From UBA710 sp051655145 (lineage in GTDB: Bacteria; Bacillota_I; Bacilli_A; Mycoplasmatales; Metamycoplasmataceae): 64,000 nt of DNA. Position numbers and translations under genes: made by a program. Positions 20,320 to 31,110 of the stretch are shown in pieces. The notes under the pieces are model-generated. The model saw only the letters and a program-made list of their open reading frames with translations, was not told where the DNA came from and ran no database searches. How positions within the stretch are numbered: position 1 is the stretch's first letter; every line of letters starts with the position of its first letter. The stretch covers positions 16,328-80,327 of the forward strand of contig JBOFZK010000068.1 in the NCBI GenBank assembly GCA_051655145.1, in the 5' to 3' direction.

Positions 20320-23073
20320 ATGGAGCTTGAACATAAAAGTGAATATTCTAGCGATAGTTTAATTCAAATAGAAGATAATAATTTAGATTTTTTAAATTTT
20401 ATTAATGGAAGATTAGTTTCTAAAATGAGAGATGAATCAAGCTGTATTAATAAAAATAATATAATTAAGCTTTCTAATGCCTTTTATAAATATTTATTAA
20501 TTAATAAAGCTGAAAATAAAAAAATTTTAATTGTTCCAGAAAATTATAAATCTAAGGTGTTTGCTTTTGATTTTTTTAATTATTTAAATTGTCATTTAGA
20601 GAATATTTTTATTTTAGGTATTGACATAAATCCTAGAATAGAAAATGTTTTTTCATATATTGATGAATCTTATGAAAATGTAATATTTTTTTCTGTAAAT
20701 GAAAAAGAAATGATAATAAAAATTTATGATGAAAAAGGATTAATTTTAAATAATAAAAATACTAAAATTTTAAATAAAGAAATTGAAAAAAATATTAATT
20801 TTAAAACTGAAGAAAAAATTAATGATGATGTTAAACAAATTTTAAGAAATAAAGAAGTTGAAATTAATAATTTATTATTAGAAAATAATAATTATTTTTC
20901 TTTTGAGAATATAAACTCAACATTAATTATTTTTAATGATGAAAATAAAAAAGAAGTTCTAAAAGAAGCATTAAATAATAATGGCAATTGTAAATTTAAA
21001 GATTATAAAAATTTAAAACTTAAAAACTTATCTACCGTTAAAGCGAGATTTGGATCTTTAATAAAAAAACATGAAATTATTTATCAGCAAGAAGTTTCAG
21101 GAGAACATTTTGAAATACAAGTTAAAGAAAATAATAAGTTTACTTTTTTTGATTATAATGATCTATCTATTATGTATTTGTATTATTTAAATCAAAATGA
21201 TTTATTACACAAAAATCAAGTTATAATAAAATCTAAAAATTCTAGTAAATTATTAAATAATATAGCTAAAAAATTGAAAATAGAAATTATTGAATCTAAT
21301 GATATTTTTGAAGAAATTAGAAATTGCAAAAAAGAAATATTATTTGCAACAAATGGAGATAACTATTTTTATCAAAATAGCAATAAAAACTTTGTATCTA
21401 ATTCAATTAAAAATTTTTTGTTATTTTGCCATATTTCATCTTTTATTAAAAAACAAGGCAAAACAATAAAAGATGTTTTTAATTCTTTATATGAAGAATT
21501 TTTTTATGAAAGAATACATATTGAAGAAGAAAATATTAAACAAAAAGTATTGAAAAATTTTTTTGATATTATGAAGACTAAGACTGAAATTACAGGAATT
21601 AAAATAACAAAGATAGAAGAAATAAAAATTTTTAAAAAATCGAGAACTTTAATTATTCATTTATTAGATGGAACATTTTTATTTTTAAAATATAAATATG
21701 CTGAAGAAATTTTAGTTTCTTTTATATCTACTAAAATTAAAAATGAATCTTTAAATAAAGAACTTATTTTTGAATGTATTTCAAAAGAGAAAAAAATATT
21801 TGATTCTTTTAAAGAATATAAAGAAGATTTAGATTTTAAAAAAATAGATAATAAAACGGTTTTAAAGTATGGGTTTTTATTTGCTCTTTTCGGTATTTTA
21901 TTATATATAATTTTTAGTTTTGTTTATAGTAATATAAACAATATTGGTAGCAATATATCTAAAATATTTTTAGAAAATAAAAATTTTGCATATTTTTTCC
22001 CTTTGATATTAATAGCGAAATTCGGGACCTTATTTATTTGAGCTTTTATACCTTATAGGATAATGAGATATCAAGGATATAAAGTAAAATATTTTCATTT
22101 AGTAGTTAGTACGGTGATCGGTATTGTGATTTCTTTAATTACTCCCTTTGCAATAGGAGGAGAAATTGTTGTTTATTGATTCCTTAGACGGAAAGGTTAT
22201 CCAAGAGCTCCACTAATTACTAATGTTTTACTTTTAGGTCTTATTCATCAACTTTTTGTTGTTATAACTTCAATAATTTTTATTCCTTATGGATTTAATA
22301 AATTTTCAGTATTTTTATTTGCTGATAATAGTCAATCTATAATTTCAGTTATTATGATTTTTCTTGGATTATTTTTTAATCTTATTTCTGTGTTTTTCAT
22401 GCTAGGAATTGCTCTAAGTTCAAGATTTAAAAATTTAATTTCAAAAGTATTTGTAAGTTTTTTAGAATGACAACCCCTTATAGCTATTAAAGATACAAAT
22501 AAATTAGGAGGAAATTTTAGATATGAAACAATGAAAATACACGAAGGAGTAAAAGCTGTTTTTAATAAATTTACAAATTTCCTTGAAATATTCTTTTATA
22601 GATTAATCTTTTCATTTATTAGTGTTGAGGCAATTTTTGCTATTGTCGCTAATCTTAAAACTGATTTATTAAGTGATGGTATTTTTTACTGAGATTTTTT
22701 AGTAATATCTAAATTTATTGAATTAGCTAACTCGTTTTCTTTTTTACCTGGTGGCCTTGGAACTGGTGACTGATTATCAAATGTGTTATATGATCCTTTA
22801 TTCCTTAAAAACGCTACAGAAACATTTAATGTTTTAAATAGAATCTTCTTTACATTAATCCCGGCCATTATTTCAGGTGTTTTATTAGTAGTAGTATCTA
22901 TTGGTGAGTGAAGAATTGATAAGTATAAAAAAATTCAAAATCTTTTAAATAATAATTTAATTAAAAAAACAAGATTATTTACAAGATATTATAAAATTGT
23001 TTGAGTTATTTTTATTTTTATATTTGTAGTATTAATGTCTTTATACTATATGTTTGTATTTAATGTTTTTTAA
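20320..23073 (+). CDS. Degenerate phosphohexomutase fused to an LPG-synthase-type (UPF0104) membrane domain
   Basis: This is a 917-residue two-part protein. Residues about 28-500 follow the phosphomannomutase/phosphoglucomutase fold domain by domain: NIIKLSNAFYKYL near 47, an equivalent of the second strand at KILIVPENYKSKVFAFDFF, GKTIKDVFNSLYEEFFYE near 385, and a domain IV-like LLDGTFLFLKYKYAEEI. Every catalytic landmark is gone: the TASHNP serine loop reads FSVNEKE, the DPDADR metal loop reads VSGEHFE, and the RPSGTEP phosphate loop reads LKYKYAEEI. Residues about 520-917 have about eight membrane helices with TPFAIGGEIVVYW and SFLPGGLGTGDWLS, matching the UPF0104/MprF flippase family. The role may be export of a lipid-linked product, with the dead mutase as sensor or scaffold; that is inference. 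Confidence 0.82.
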
Positions 23074-23969
23074 TTAGAAAAAAAAGATTTTAATTGAAAG
23101 AAATAAATGATTCAAAAAATTCATCTAATATAAAATGGAAAAAAATTAAATCTAAACTTTCTGTTAATTTTTATTTTAAAATTTTTATCATATTTTAATA
23201 TTGCTTCTCTTAATGTTTTTTGGCATAAACGAAATGCAGCTATCTCTTGAGCATCTTCCTCAACTGCAGAAAATATTGATGTTAATTCAGCATCTAATCT
23301 TTTTTGATCTCATGGTTGAGACATAGAATTTCCTTCTCTATTAAAAAAGTATAAACTTGTTACTTTTGTTGTATATTTTAGGCCATTACTATTCATAATA
23401 ATTTGAGAGAAAAAATTAGAATCTTGATAAGCCATTTTTTCTTTTATTTTTTTTGTTTTATAAAAAACTTCTTTTTTAAAAAAATAAATAATTGGAGCAC
23501 ATAAGGGAGTTAGCATTTGTGTTTTTTTAGTTAAATTTCTTTTTAATAAAAAGAAAAAAGGAATCATTCTTTTCTTTTCTTTTGTTCCATCCCATCTTTT
23601 AAATGATGAAATATATAAGTCTTTTTCTTCTCCTTTTTCACTCAAATTATTAATTATTTGAAAGGCATTTGGTTTAAACTTGTCATCAGAATCAAGAATA
23701 ACAACAAAATCATTTTTTACTAATTTATTTTCTCTTACATAATTAAGAACAGATCCTCAATTTCCATTTTCTTTATTAAAAAATTCAATAAAATCATATT
23801 GGTCTGAATATTCTTTTGCTATTATCGATGTTCTATCACTTGAACCATCATTTACTATAATAAGTTGGATTTTATCTTTTGGATAATTTTGATTAATTAC
23901 TGATGATACAGCTACCTTAAGATAACTTTGTGAATTGTATGCTGGAATAATTATTGAAAATGATTTCAT
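23070..23969 (-). CDS. Family 2 glycosyltransferase
   Basis: This is a 299-residue GT-A fold glycosyltransferase. It begins FSIIIPAYNSQSYLKVAVSS, has the nucleotide-binding IIVNDGSSDRTS near residue 40, and the DxD motif in VVILDSDDKF near residue 90. The C-terminal 40 residues are basic and aromatic (RKFRFNFFPFYIRWIFWIIY), which suggests that the protein sits on the membrane surface and uses a lipid acceptor, as mycoplasma glycolipid synthases do. A TATAAT box lies 6 bases before the start with no ribosome binding site. It is divergent from the second glycosyltransferase and overlaps the flippase-type gene tail to tail by 4 bases. Donor and acceptor are unknown. Confidence 0.9.
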
Positions 23970-23975
23970 TTTTAT

Positions 23976-23981
23976 ATTATA
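23976..23981 (-). promoter_or_regulatory. -10 box of the minus-strand glycosyltransferase
   Basis: TATAAT on the minus strand ends 6 bases before the ATG at 23969. It is divergent from the box at 24003-24008, with only 46 bases between the two start codons. Confidence 0.55.
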
Positions 23982-24002
23982 ACTTAATCATTTTATTTGT
24001 GT

Positions 24003-24008
24003 TAAAAT
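24003..24008 (+). promoter_or_regulatory. -10 box of the plus-strand glycosyltransferase
   Basis: TAAAAT ends 7 bases before the ATG at 24016, and no ribosome binding site is visible. Confidence 0.5.
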
Positions 24009-24015
24009 TATGTAA

Positions 24016-24942
24016 ATGAAAATCGAAGTTAGTATTTTAATTCCTTGTTATAATGCAGAAAAAACAATAAAAAAATGTATAGATTCGATTTTGAATCAAA
24101 CATATCAAAATTTTAAAATAATAATTGTTAATGACGGATCAACAGATGATACTAAAACTATAATTTCAAAATATAATGATGAAAGAATTATTTTAAAAAA
24201 TCAAGAAAATTTTGGTTTATCAAAAACTAGAAATGTTCTGCTTGATTTAGTGGATACTCCATATTTCTTTTTTGTTGATAGTGATGATTATGTTGATGAA
24301 AATTTAATACAAAAAAATATAGATAAAATTAAAAATAATGATGCTCTAGATTTAATATTTTTTTATGCATATAATGTTATTAATAATAAAAATAAAAAAT
24401 GGTTTGTAATGAAGCCTAATATAAAAATATTAACTAAAGAAGAATATTTAAAATCGAATATAGTTTTTGCATGAAGTATTTTTTATAAAACTTCTTTTGT
24501 CAAAGAAAACAATCTTAAATTTAATGATAAATATAGTTTTTTTGAAGATGCAGGTGTTTTAAATTATTGATTTCTTTTAACCAAAAATATTGCAGTTATT
24601 AATGAGCGATTATATTATTATATTAATAACGGTAGTTCTTTATCTAGAGATAAAAAAATGTCATATGAAAAAGTAGATTTTGCATATAAACAAATAAGAG
24701 ATTTATTAAATAAAATCGATGAATTAAGAGGAAATAAAAAATATGATGGTTATCTTAAAAATCAAATGTTATTTTATTTTTCTGTTTTACATTCTTATAT
24801 ATGATTTAGTTCTAAAATGACTAAAGAAGAAAAAAGAAATTTAAAAATTAAATTTAAGGAATTAACAAAAAGGGTTCCTGGTTTTCCTTCTAATTGATGA
24901 ATGTTTTTTTATTACTTAGTAGCAAAAATTGTTAGATTTTAG
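24016..24942 (+). CDS. Family 2 glycosyltransferase
   Basis: This is a 308-residue GT-A glycosyltransferase, related to but distinct from its divergent neighbour. Motifs are VSILIPCYNAEKTIKKCIDS at the N-terminus, IIIVNDGSTDDTKTI near residue 38, GLSKTRNVLLD near 73, and FVDSDDYVDENL near 92 as the metal-binding DxD. The middle has SFFEDAGVLNYW, resembling the ED motif of EpsE/WcaA-type enzymes that elongate surface sugars. The C-terminus is basic with an aromatic amphipathic end (WWMFFYYLVAKIVRF) suited to the membrane. With galU and the flippase-like gene nearby, the region may serve glycolipid or capsule synthesis. It overlaps ruvX by 4 bases at the 3' end. Confidence 0.9.
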
Positions 24943-25361
24943 TTCTTTGTTAAAAGAAAGTCACTTAAAATTATTTGTGCTGCTAATGCATCTTTTTTTT
25001 CTTTCTTACTTTTTTTTGATAAATTAAGGTCAGTCATTATTGAATTTGCATTTTGAGAACTATATGTTTCTTTTTGTAAGATAATAGGTAAATTAATTTT
25101 ACTTTCTAAAACCTCTTTAAACTTTAATACTTTTTTACTCATAATTGTTTCAAAATTTTGTTTTGAAATTGGATATCCAATAACAATACAATCAATAGGT
25201 TTATGTTCTTCCATTATTTTTAAAATTTCATCAATAAGAAAAGTATCATCATTTGCTTCATGTCTAATTATTTTTAATGCTTGTGAAATAATTTTTAAAG
25301 GATCAGAAATAGCTATACCTGTTTTTTTTGTACCAAGATCTAAACAGATTATTCTTCCCAT
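24939..25361 (-). CDS. ruvX: Holliday junction resolvase-like RuvX (YqgF)
   Basis: This 140-residue RNase H-fold protein of the RuvX/YqgF family acts in rRNA 5'-end processing and possibly on DNA junctions. It begins RIICLDLGTKKTGIAISD with the first acidic residue, has CIVIGYPIS near residue 60, and ends with KKEKKDALAAQIILSDFL, holding the last conserved Asp of the active site. The ATG overlaps the alaS stop by one base (TAATG). The alaS-ruvX pair is conserved in many Firmicutes, which supports both calls. Confidence 0.93.
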   Translation of the reverse strand: MGRIICLDLGTKKTGIAISDPLKIISQALKIIRHEANDDTFLIDEILKIMEEHKPIDCIVIGYPISKQNFETIMSKKVLKFKEVLESKINLPIILQKETYSSQNANSIMTDLNLSKKSKKEKKDALAAQIILSDFLLTKN

Positions 25362-27991
25362 TATTTATTAAATAATTCCTTAATATTTTTAATTGTAATA
25401 TCTTCAATAATTTTTCCTTGTCAAGAAATTTCATTTCCTCCACCAGAAATTGAAAAACCTTTTTTTAATTTTTCAGCAAATTCTTTACAATTATCTTTTT
25501 TAGAAGTAATTATTATTGATTTGTTTTTAGAACATAAAAAAATTATAGAGTTGGGATTTGCTTCTCTTAAGTTAACTGATAAATTTTTTAGTTGTTCTTG
25601 TTCAATATTTGATAAAAAAATTAATGAATAAGAATTAATATTTATTATTTCATAATTAATTTCATTTACATTTATATTTGTTTTTTCTTTTTGTTTTAAA
25701 TTTACTTTTATTAATTTTGTAATTTCATCTATTTTTTGATTTAATTCAATATTTTTTTCTTCTAATGAATTACTATATTTTATATTTTTAAATTTATCTG
25801 CATCTTTATTATTAAGTTCTTTTAATTTAATAACTAGTCTTTTCAGTGTGTCTTCATCTATATTATTTTGTTTTTCTCAATAGTTATTAACTTCTTCATA
25901 GGATGTTATAGCTCTAATTCTTCAAATATTTGTCCCTTTACTTTCAACGCTTACAATCTTATAATCTTCTATATCTTTAGTATTATTAACGTGAGTTCCT
26001 CCACAAAGGTCAGTTGTTATTTTTCCAAATCTTACAACTCTTACTGAAGAAGAGTCTAAATATTCCTCTTCTTCTATAGTTAATATAGCTCCTATTTCTT
26101 TTGCATGATCTATATCAGTTACAATATATTCTCTTTCAACTTTAGAACTAATAGAATCTTTAACGAATTTTTCTATTTGCTTAATTTCATCTTTAGTTGG
26201 TCTTGCTTTAAGTGGAAAATCAAAAGTTAATCTATCAGGATTATTATCAGAACCTAATTGAATAATATCTGTATTATAAATATTTCTAAGAGCGGCGAAA
26301 GTTAAATGAGTTGCTGAGTGGTTTCTCATTGATTTTATTCTTAGATTTTTATCTACTGAACAAAATATATTTTCTTTTGAATTAATTTCTCCATCGATTA
26401 CATGAATATGGTTTGTATATTTATCTTTAAAAACATCAAGGACTTTTATTTTATTTTCTTTTTGTTGTATAAATCCAGAATCTGCTTTTTGACCACCACT
26501 AGTTGCATAAAATGGTGTATCTTTTAAAATAAAATAAGAAATACCTTTATTTTTTTCTATCTTATTTTCATTGTCTAAAAGCATTTCGATTTTTGTATCA
26601 CATTCAAGTTTTTCATATCCAATAAAATTATCTATTTTTTTAGGAATTAAAGATAAAGAGTTAATTGTTTTAGAAAATCCTATTTCATTTTTTAATGATT
26701 TTGAAACCTTTGAATGTTTTTCTTTTAATTTTTCTACTTCTTCATCATTAAGTTTTAAATTATATTCAATAAGAATATCTTTTGTCATATCGATTGGGAA
26801 TCCATATGTTTCATATAGTTTAAAAGCTACATCTGGAGAAAAGAAATCTTTCGATTTTTGAATTTCGATTTCAAGAATTTTTTTTCCATTTTCAATTGTT
26901 TTAGAAAATTTAATTTCTTCATCAAAAATTATTTTTTGAACATTTTTAACATCTATTGGAAAAATTAAAGTATCTTTAACTATAGGAACTAATTTATATA
27001 AAAAAGCGTCTTCATTTATTTCTAACTTTCTTCCATAGTAATACGCTCTTCTTATAAGTCTTCTTATAATATAACCTCTTGAAAGATTAGAAGGTTTAAC
27101 TCCATCTTGAATTGCATTAATAAATGCTCTTAAATGATCAGCTATAACTTTAAAATACATATTTATTTTTGTTTGTTCTTTATTTTTTTCAAAATAATTT
27201 TCTTTTTTATAAGAATATTGTGTCTGTTTTTCTATTGCATATATTATCGGAAGAAATAAATCAGTGTCAAAGTTAGTAGGACCATCTTGGATTATTGAAA
27301 CTATTCTTTCTAATCCTGCTCCAGTATCTATATTTTTTTGTGATAATGGAACATATTCTCCATTACCTAAATTATTAAATTCAGAAAATACAATATTTCA
27401 AATTTCTATAAATCGATCGTTTTCAATATCTTTTTCAATTAGTTCTTTTCCTTTTTTATCATACTTAATTCCTCTATCATAAAAAATTTCAGTACAAGGC
27501 CCACAAGGTCCTTCTCCAATATCTCAAAAGTTTAAGTCTTTGCTTCCTGCTATAATATTTGTTTCTTTATATCCTAAAGAAAGTCATTTTTCTTTAACAA
27601 AAGTATCTTTTTCATAATATGTTATAAAAAGTTTTTCTTTATCAAATTTAATTATTTTAGTTAAGAATTCATCAGCAAATTCAATAGCTTCATTTTTAAA
27701 ATAATCACCAATAGAAAAATTCCCAAGCATTTCAAAAAAAGTATGGTGTCTTGAAGTTATACCAACGTTTTCAACATCATTAGTTCTAAGTGATTTTTGA
27801 CTATTTACAATTCTTTTTGATGGGGGATTTTTTTTACCTGAGAAATAGTCTTTTAAAGTTGCTACTCCAGAGTTTATTCAAAGCAATGAATCGTCTTTAT
27901 ATGGAACTAATGATTTTGATTCTAAAAAAAGATGTTTTTTAGAAACAAAGTAATCTATTCAAGCTTGTCTTATTTCTTTTGATGTTTTCAT
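25361..27991 (-). CDS. alaS: Alanyl-tRNA synthetase
   Basis: This is an 876-residue class II synthetase of normal length. The catalytic domain has VTSRHHTFFEMLGNFSIGDYF and WNIVFSEFNN near residue 200. The editing domain is complete: HSATHLTFAAL gives the HxxxH metal ligands and LCGGTHVNNT gives the CxxxH pair. A DHHA1-like C-terminal domain includes FSISGGGNEISWQGK. The retained editing site contrasts with leuS, which has lost its own. Many Trp codons are TGA. A TAAAAT box lies 8 bases before the ATG and no ribosome binding site is present. ruvX follows with a one-base overlap. Confidence 0.96.
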
Positions 27992-27999
27992 ATTTAATT

Positions 28000-28014
28000 A
28001 TTTTAATGTAAAAT
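28000..28014. promoter_or_regulatory. Divergent -10 boxes of alaS and the 28022 lipoprotein
   Basis: The minus-strand TAAAAT at 28000-28005 serves alaS with an 8-base gap to its ATG. The plus-strand TAAAAT at 28009-28014 serves the lipoprotein with a 7-base gap. The two start codons are only 30 bases apart, so -35 regions lie within the opposing genes. Confidence 0.5.
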
Positions 28015-28021
28015 AGTAATA

Positions 28022-28879
28022 ATGAAAAAGAAAATAAAATTTTTATTAATTCCATTTGCAATTATTTTGCCCTCATTTATTTTTGTTTCTTGTGCAGCAG
28101 AAACTCCTAAAGAAACAAAAGATATAACTTCTGTAGAATTAGACAATTTTATTAATTGAGATAAAATGTTACAAAATTTTTCTTTTAAAACAGATGTAAC
28201 ACCTCCTTCAACAACTCTTTATGATTTACAATCAATTAAAAAATTTCAAGGATCTTTTACTTTTGAAAAATATAAAGATCCTCAACCAAAAAATTCTTCT
28301 ACTTTAAATGTTCTTGTTCCTTTTTTTAATTCATTAGGAACTGATATTGTTAATGATGTAGTAATTAATAATGTAACTAATGATGAAAATTTTGCTTCAT
28401 TTATATTTGATGTTAAATTAAATAATGCTTTTTTATATAAATATACTGGTAAAAATAATTTTTATTCAACAAATAAAAATTTTTCAATATCAATAGCAAA
28501 CAATAATATAAATTCTTTATTAATTAAATATGGAGTAAATGTAAGAATTGGAAATAATTTTACTATTGAAAAGACTGAGATCGAAAACGGAATTTTACAA
28601 AATTCTAATTTATCATACAATAATCAAAATCCACCTATTTCTGTAGGGGACTTTATATTAAATCCTCAAGTTAATTTTGAAAAGTATATTTATCAAAGTA
28701 TTCCTATTGAAAGAAATGGTTGAACAATTGATTTTGCAAATAGCGTTTTCGAGCAATCTAAACAAAACAAAAATGTTCTTGTTATGAAATTAGTTTTAAC
28801 TAATCCAACAATATATCCTAACCCTGGAGAATCAATAATAAAAGAAAATATAAGGATATCTGGCTTTAAACTTCAATAA
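28022..28879 (+). CDS. Putative surface lipoprotein
   Basis: This 285-residue protein has a type II signal peptide: a basic start MKKKIKF, a hydrophobic core, and lipobox FVSC with the acylated cysteine at about residue 24. The mature part is Asn/Lys/Ser-rich and beta-prone, with no enzyme motif. I do not recognise a family. Mycoplasma lipoproteins of this kind face the medium and are typically host-interacting or antigenic; no function is claimed. The metallophosphoesterase gene begins 2 bases after its stop. Confidence 0.88.
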
Positions 28880-28881
28880 TT

Positions 28882-29355
28882 ATGAAAACAATTATAATCA
28901 TTTCTGATTCTCATGGAAATAATAATGAAATTAAAAAAATATTAAATAATAATTTTCATGATATTAGTATTTGTGCTGGAGATTACGAAACAGATTTAAG
29001 TTTTATAAAAGAAAATTTTACATATCATGTAAAAGGTAATAATGATTTTGATGATAATAATACTGATAACTTTTTTTCAATTGGAAAGTTTAAATTTTTC
29101 TTACAACATGGTCATCTATTAGGAAATTATTTTCAATTAGATGATAAAGAATATATGAAAAATTTTTTTGATTTATATGATGTAGATGTAATTATTCACG
29201 GTCATACTCATATAACAAAAATTGAAAAAATAGGTACTAATAAATTTATTATAAATCCCGGTTCAATTACATATCCAAGAGGAAATTCGAAAGCTTCATT
29301 TATTATTTGTAAAGTTGATGAAAATGATATTAGTTTTGAAATTAAAGAAGTTTAG
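28882..29355 (+). CDS. MJ0936/YfcE-type metallophosphoesterase
   Basis: This is a 157-residue calcineurin-like phosphoesterase of the small MJ0936/YfcE group. The metal ligands are clear: IIISDSHGNNNE at the N-terminus, CAGDYET near residue 33, VKGNNDFDD near 51, FLQHGHLLG near 74, and IHGHTHITK near 107, followed by INPGSITYPRG. Members hydrolyse phosphodiesters with Mn2+ in vitro; the physiological substrate is usually unknown. It follows the lipoprotein by 2 bases and is probably on the same mRNA. Confidence 0.93.
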   Translation: MKTIIIISDSHGNNNEIKKILNNNFHDISICAGDYETDLSFIKENFTYHVKGNNDFDDNNTDNFFSIGKFKFFLQHGHLLGNYFQLDDKEYMKNFFDLYDVDVIIHGHTHITKIEKIGTNKFIINPGSITYPRGNSKASFIICKVDENDISFEIKEV

Positions 29356-29370
29356 CAATTTAATTTATTG

Positions 29371-29376
29371 TATAAT
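29371..29376 (+). promoter_or_regulatory. -10 box of the UPF0145-like gene
   Basis: TTGTATAAT ends 9 bases before the ATG at 29386. The gene would be transcribed separately from the phosphoesterase gene and start almost at its first codon. Confidence 0.5.
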
Positions 29377-29385
29377 TTAAGAATT

Positions 29386-29616
29386 ATGATTTTAACAACA
29401 ACTGATTTGATTCCAGGAAAACAATACGAGATTATTGGTATTATTTTTGGAAATAGAACTATAAGTTTATTTAATAAAACAGAAATGGAAAAAGCCATAA
29501 GTAAATTAGAAGATCAAGCAGCCAAATTAAAAGCGGATGCCGTTGTAGGAATTAGACCTTATACAGCAGCAAATGGAAGTACTTGTATTATCGGTACTGC
29601 TGTAAAATTTATTTAA
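29386..29616 (+). CDS. Small UPF0145/YbjQ-like protein
   Basis: This 76-residue protein has the pattern of YbjQ/UPF0145: an N-terminal TTTDLIPGKQYEIIGIIFGN, a short helix, a middle LKADAVVGIRPY, and a final strand IIGTAVKF. Longer members form pentameric beta rings, and their role is uncertain. The usual two-helix insertion is shortened here. The ATG is chosen over an upstream TTG at 29368 because the -10 box overlaps that region. Confidence 0.72.
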   Translation: MILTTTDLIPGKQYEIIGIIFGNRTISLFNKTEMEKAISKLEDQAAKLKADAVVGIRPYTAANGSTCIIGTAVKFI

Positions 29617-29652
29617 ATTTATTCTTCAAAATCAAAATGATATTTAATTAGG

Positions 29653-29658
29653 TATAAT
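29653..29658 (+). promoter_or_regulatory. -10 box of ffh
   Basis: TATAAT is followed by a leader of about 40 bases ending in AAGGAG before the ATG at 29707. This is one of the conventional, SD-led promoters of the window. Confidence 0.5.
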
Positions 29659-29706
29659 ATTTTTAAATTTAATTAAATTATTAGGTGATTATTTTTAAGG
29701 AGAAAA

Positions 29707-31047
29707 ATGTTTGATTTTTTAGGTTCAAGAATTCAAAAAACGATGGCTAATATCAATAAGAAAACTATTCTTACTGAAGCTGATATTTTAGAAATAACTA
29801 GAGAAATAAAAATGTCTTTATTAGAGGCAGACGTTAATTTATCAGTAGTTAAAGATTTTACAAATTCTGTAAAAGAAAAAGTTGTTGGGCAAGAGCTTAT
29901 TAATAAATTAAATCCTTCTCAACAAATGGTAAAAATAATTAAAGAAGAGCTTATTAAAATTTTGGGAACTAAAGCTCATGAAATAAAAATTGAGAAATCA
30001 CCTTATATTTTAATGTTAGTAGGATTGCAAGGTGGTGGGAAAACAACTACTGTAGCAAAACTGGCAACTTATTTAAAAAGAAAAAATAACATTAAAAAAG
30101 TTTTATTAATAGCGGCCGACGTTTATAGACCTGCAGCTATTAATCAATTAGCTAAATTAGCAAAAGAAATTAATGTAGATCTTTTTGAAAAAGGTGTTGA
30201 AGTAGATCCTAGAATAATTGTTGAAGAAGGAATAAGCAAAGCAAGAAGCGAACATTATGATTTGGTAATTATTGATACAGCAGGAAGGTTATCAATTAAT
30301 GAAGAGTTAATGACAGAATTAGTTGATATTAAAAAAATAGCCAGACCAAACAAAAGTGTTTTCGTTTTAGATGCAATGAGTGGACAAGATATTATTAATG
30401 TTGCTCAAATATTTAATGATAAATTACAACTTGATGGTTCTATTTTAACAAAGTTAGATTCAGATAGTAGGGGTGGGGCCGCTCTTTCTGTAACCTATTT
30501 ATTAAAAATTCCTATTCTTTTTATAGGTACTGGAGAAAGAATAAATAATTTAGATTTATTTCACCCTGAAAGAATGGCTGAAAGAATTTTAGGAATGGGA
30601 GATGTTTTATCTCTTATTGAAAAAGCGGAATCAGTTATTGACAAAGATAAATCTAAAAAAATGTTTAGAAAAATGATGAAAGGTGAATTTGATCTTGATG
30701 ATTTATTAAATAACCTTAAACAAGTAAGAAAAATGGGAAAAATATCAAAATTAATTAAAATGCTTCCAAATTCTATAAAAGTTGATGAAAATAAATTAGG
30801 CGGAGCCGAAGATAAAATAAAATTATATGAAATTTTAATAAATTCTATGACTAAAGAAGAAAGAAAAAACCCCAAACTTTTAAAGAACGCTTCTAGAAAA
30901 AATAGAATAATTAAGGGTTCTGGAAGAGATATCAAAGAATACAATAAATTACTTAATGATTTTGAAAATATGAAAAAGAGAATAAAAGAAATGAGTAAGG
31001 TTGGCGGGAAAACAGGAGGATTTGATCCTTCCGCTTTTGGTATGTAA
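29707..31047 (+). CDS. ffh: Signal recognition particle protein Ffh (SRP54)
   Basis: This is the 446-residue SRP GTPase that binds signal sequences on ribosomes together with 4.5S RNA and FtsY. The N domain is followed by the G domain: GLQGGGKTTTVAKLA (G1), AADVYRPAAINQL (the insertion box), IIDTAGRLSINEEL (G3), and LTKLDSDSRGGAALS (G4). The M domain after residue 300 is rich in methionine and lysine, with the RNA-binding core GSGRDIKEYNKLLNDFE and a glycine-rich end. A strong AAGGAG site precedes the ATG. The rest of the SRP machinery is not in the window. Confidence 0.97.
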   Translation: MFDFLGSRIQKTMANINKKTILTEADILEITREIKMSLLEADVNLSVVKDFTNSVKEKVVGQELINKLNPSQQMVKIIKEELIKILGTKAHEIKIEKSPYILMLVGLQGGGKTTTVAKLATYLKRKNNIKKVLLIAADVYRPAAINQLAKLAKEINVDLFEKGVEVDPRIIVEEGISKARSEHYDLVIIDTAGRLSINEELMTELVDIKKIARPNKSVFVLDAMSGQDIINVAQIFNDKLQLDGSILTKLDSDSRGGAALSVTYLLKIPILFIGTGERINNLDLFHPERMAERILGMGDVLSLIEKAESVIDKDKSKKMFRKMMKGEFDLDDLLNNLKQVRKMGKISKLIKMLPNSIKVDENKLGGAEDKIKLYEILINSMTKEERKNPKLLKNASRKNRIIKGSGRDIKEYNKLLNDFENMKKRIKEMSKVGGKTGGFDPSAFGM

Positions 31048-31060
31048 TTTTTATTTGTTG

Positions 31061-31066
31061 TATAAT
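31061..31066 (+). promoter_or_regulatory. -10 box of the 31111 gene (and probably dnaE)
   Basis: TTGTATAAT gives a leader of about 38 bases with GGAG before the ATG at 31111. The next genes overlap or nearly touch, so this promoter probably serves the run to 35342. Confidence 0.5.
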
Positions 31067-31110
31067 ATGAATATAAAAAAGAAAATAATTCAAATTAATT
31101 GGAGAAAACT

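Noticed and set aside
22686..22868. Minus-strand 60-codon frame inside the flippase domain
   Set aside because: It is an antisense shadow with no start signal, promoter or recognisable motif.
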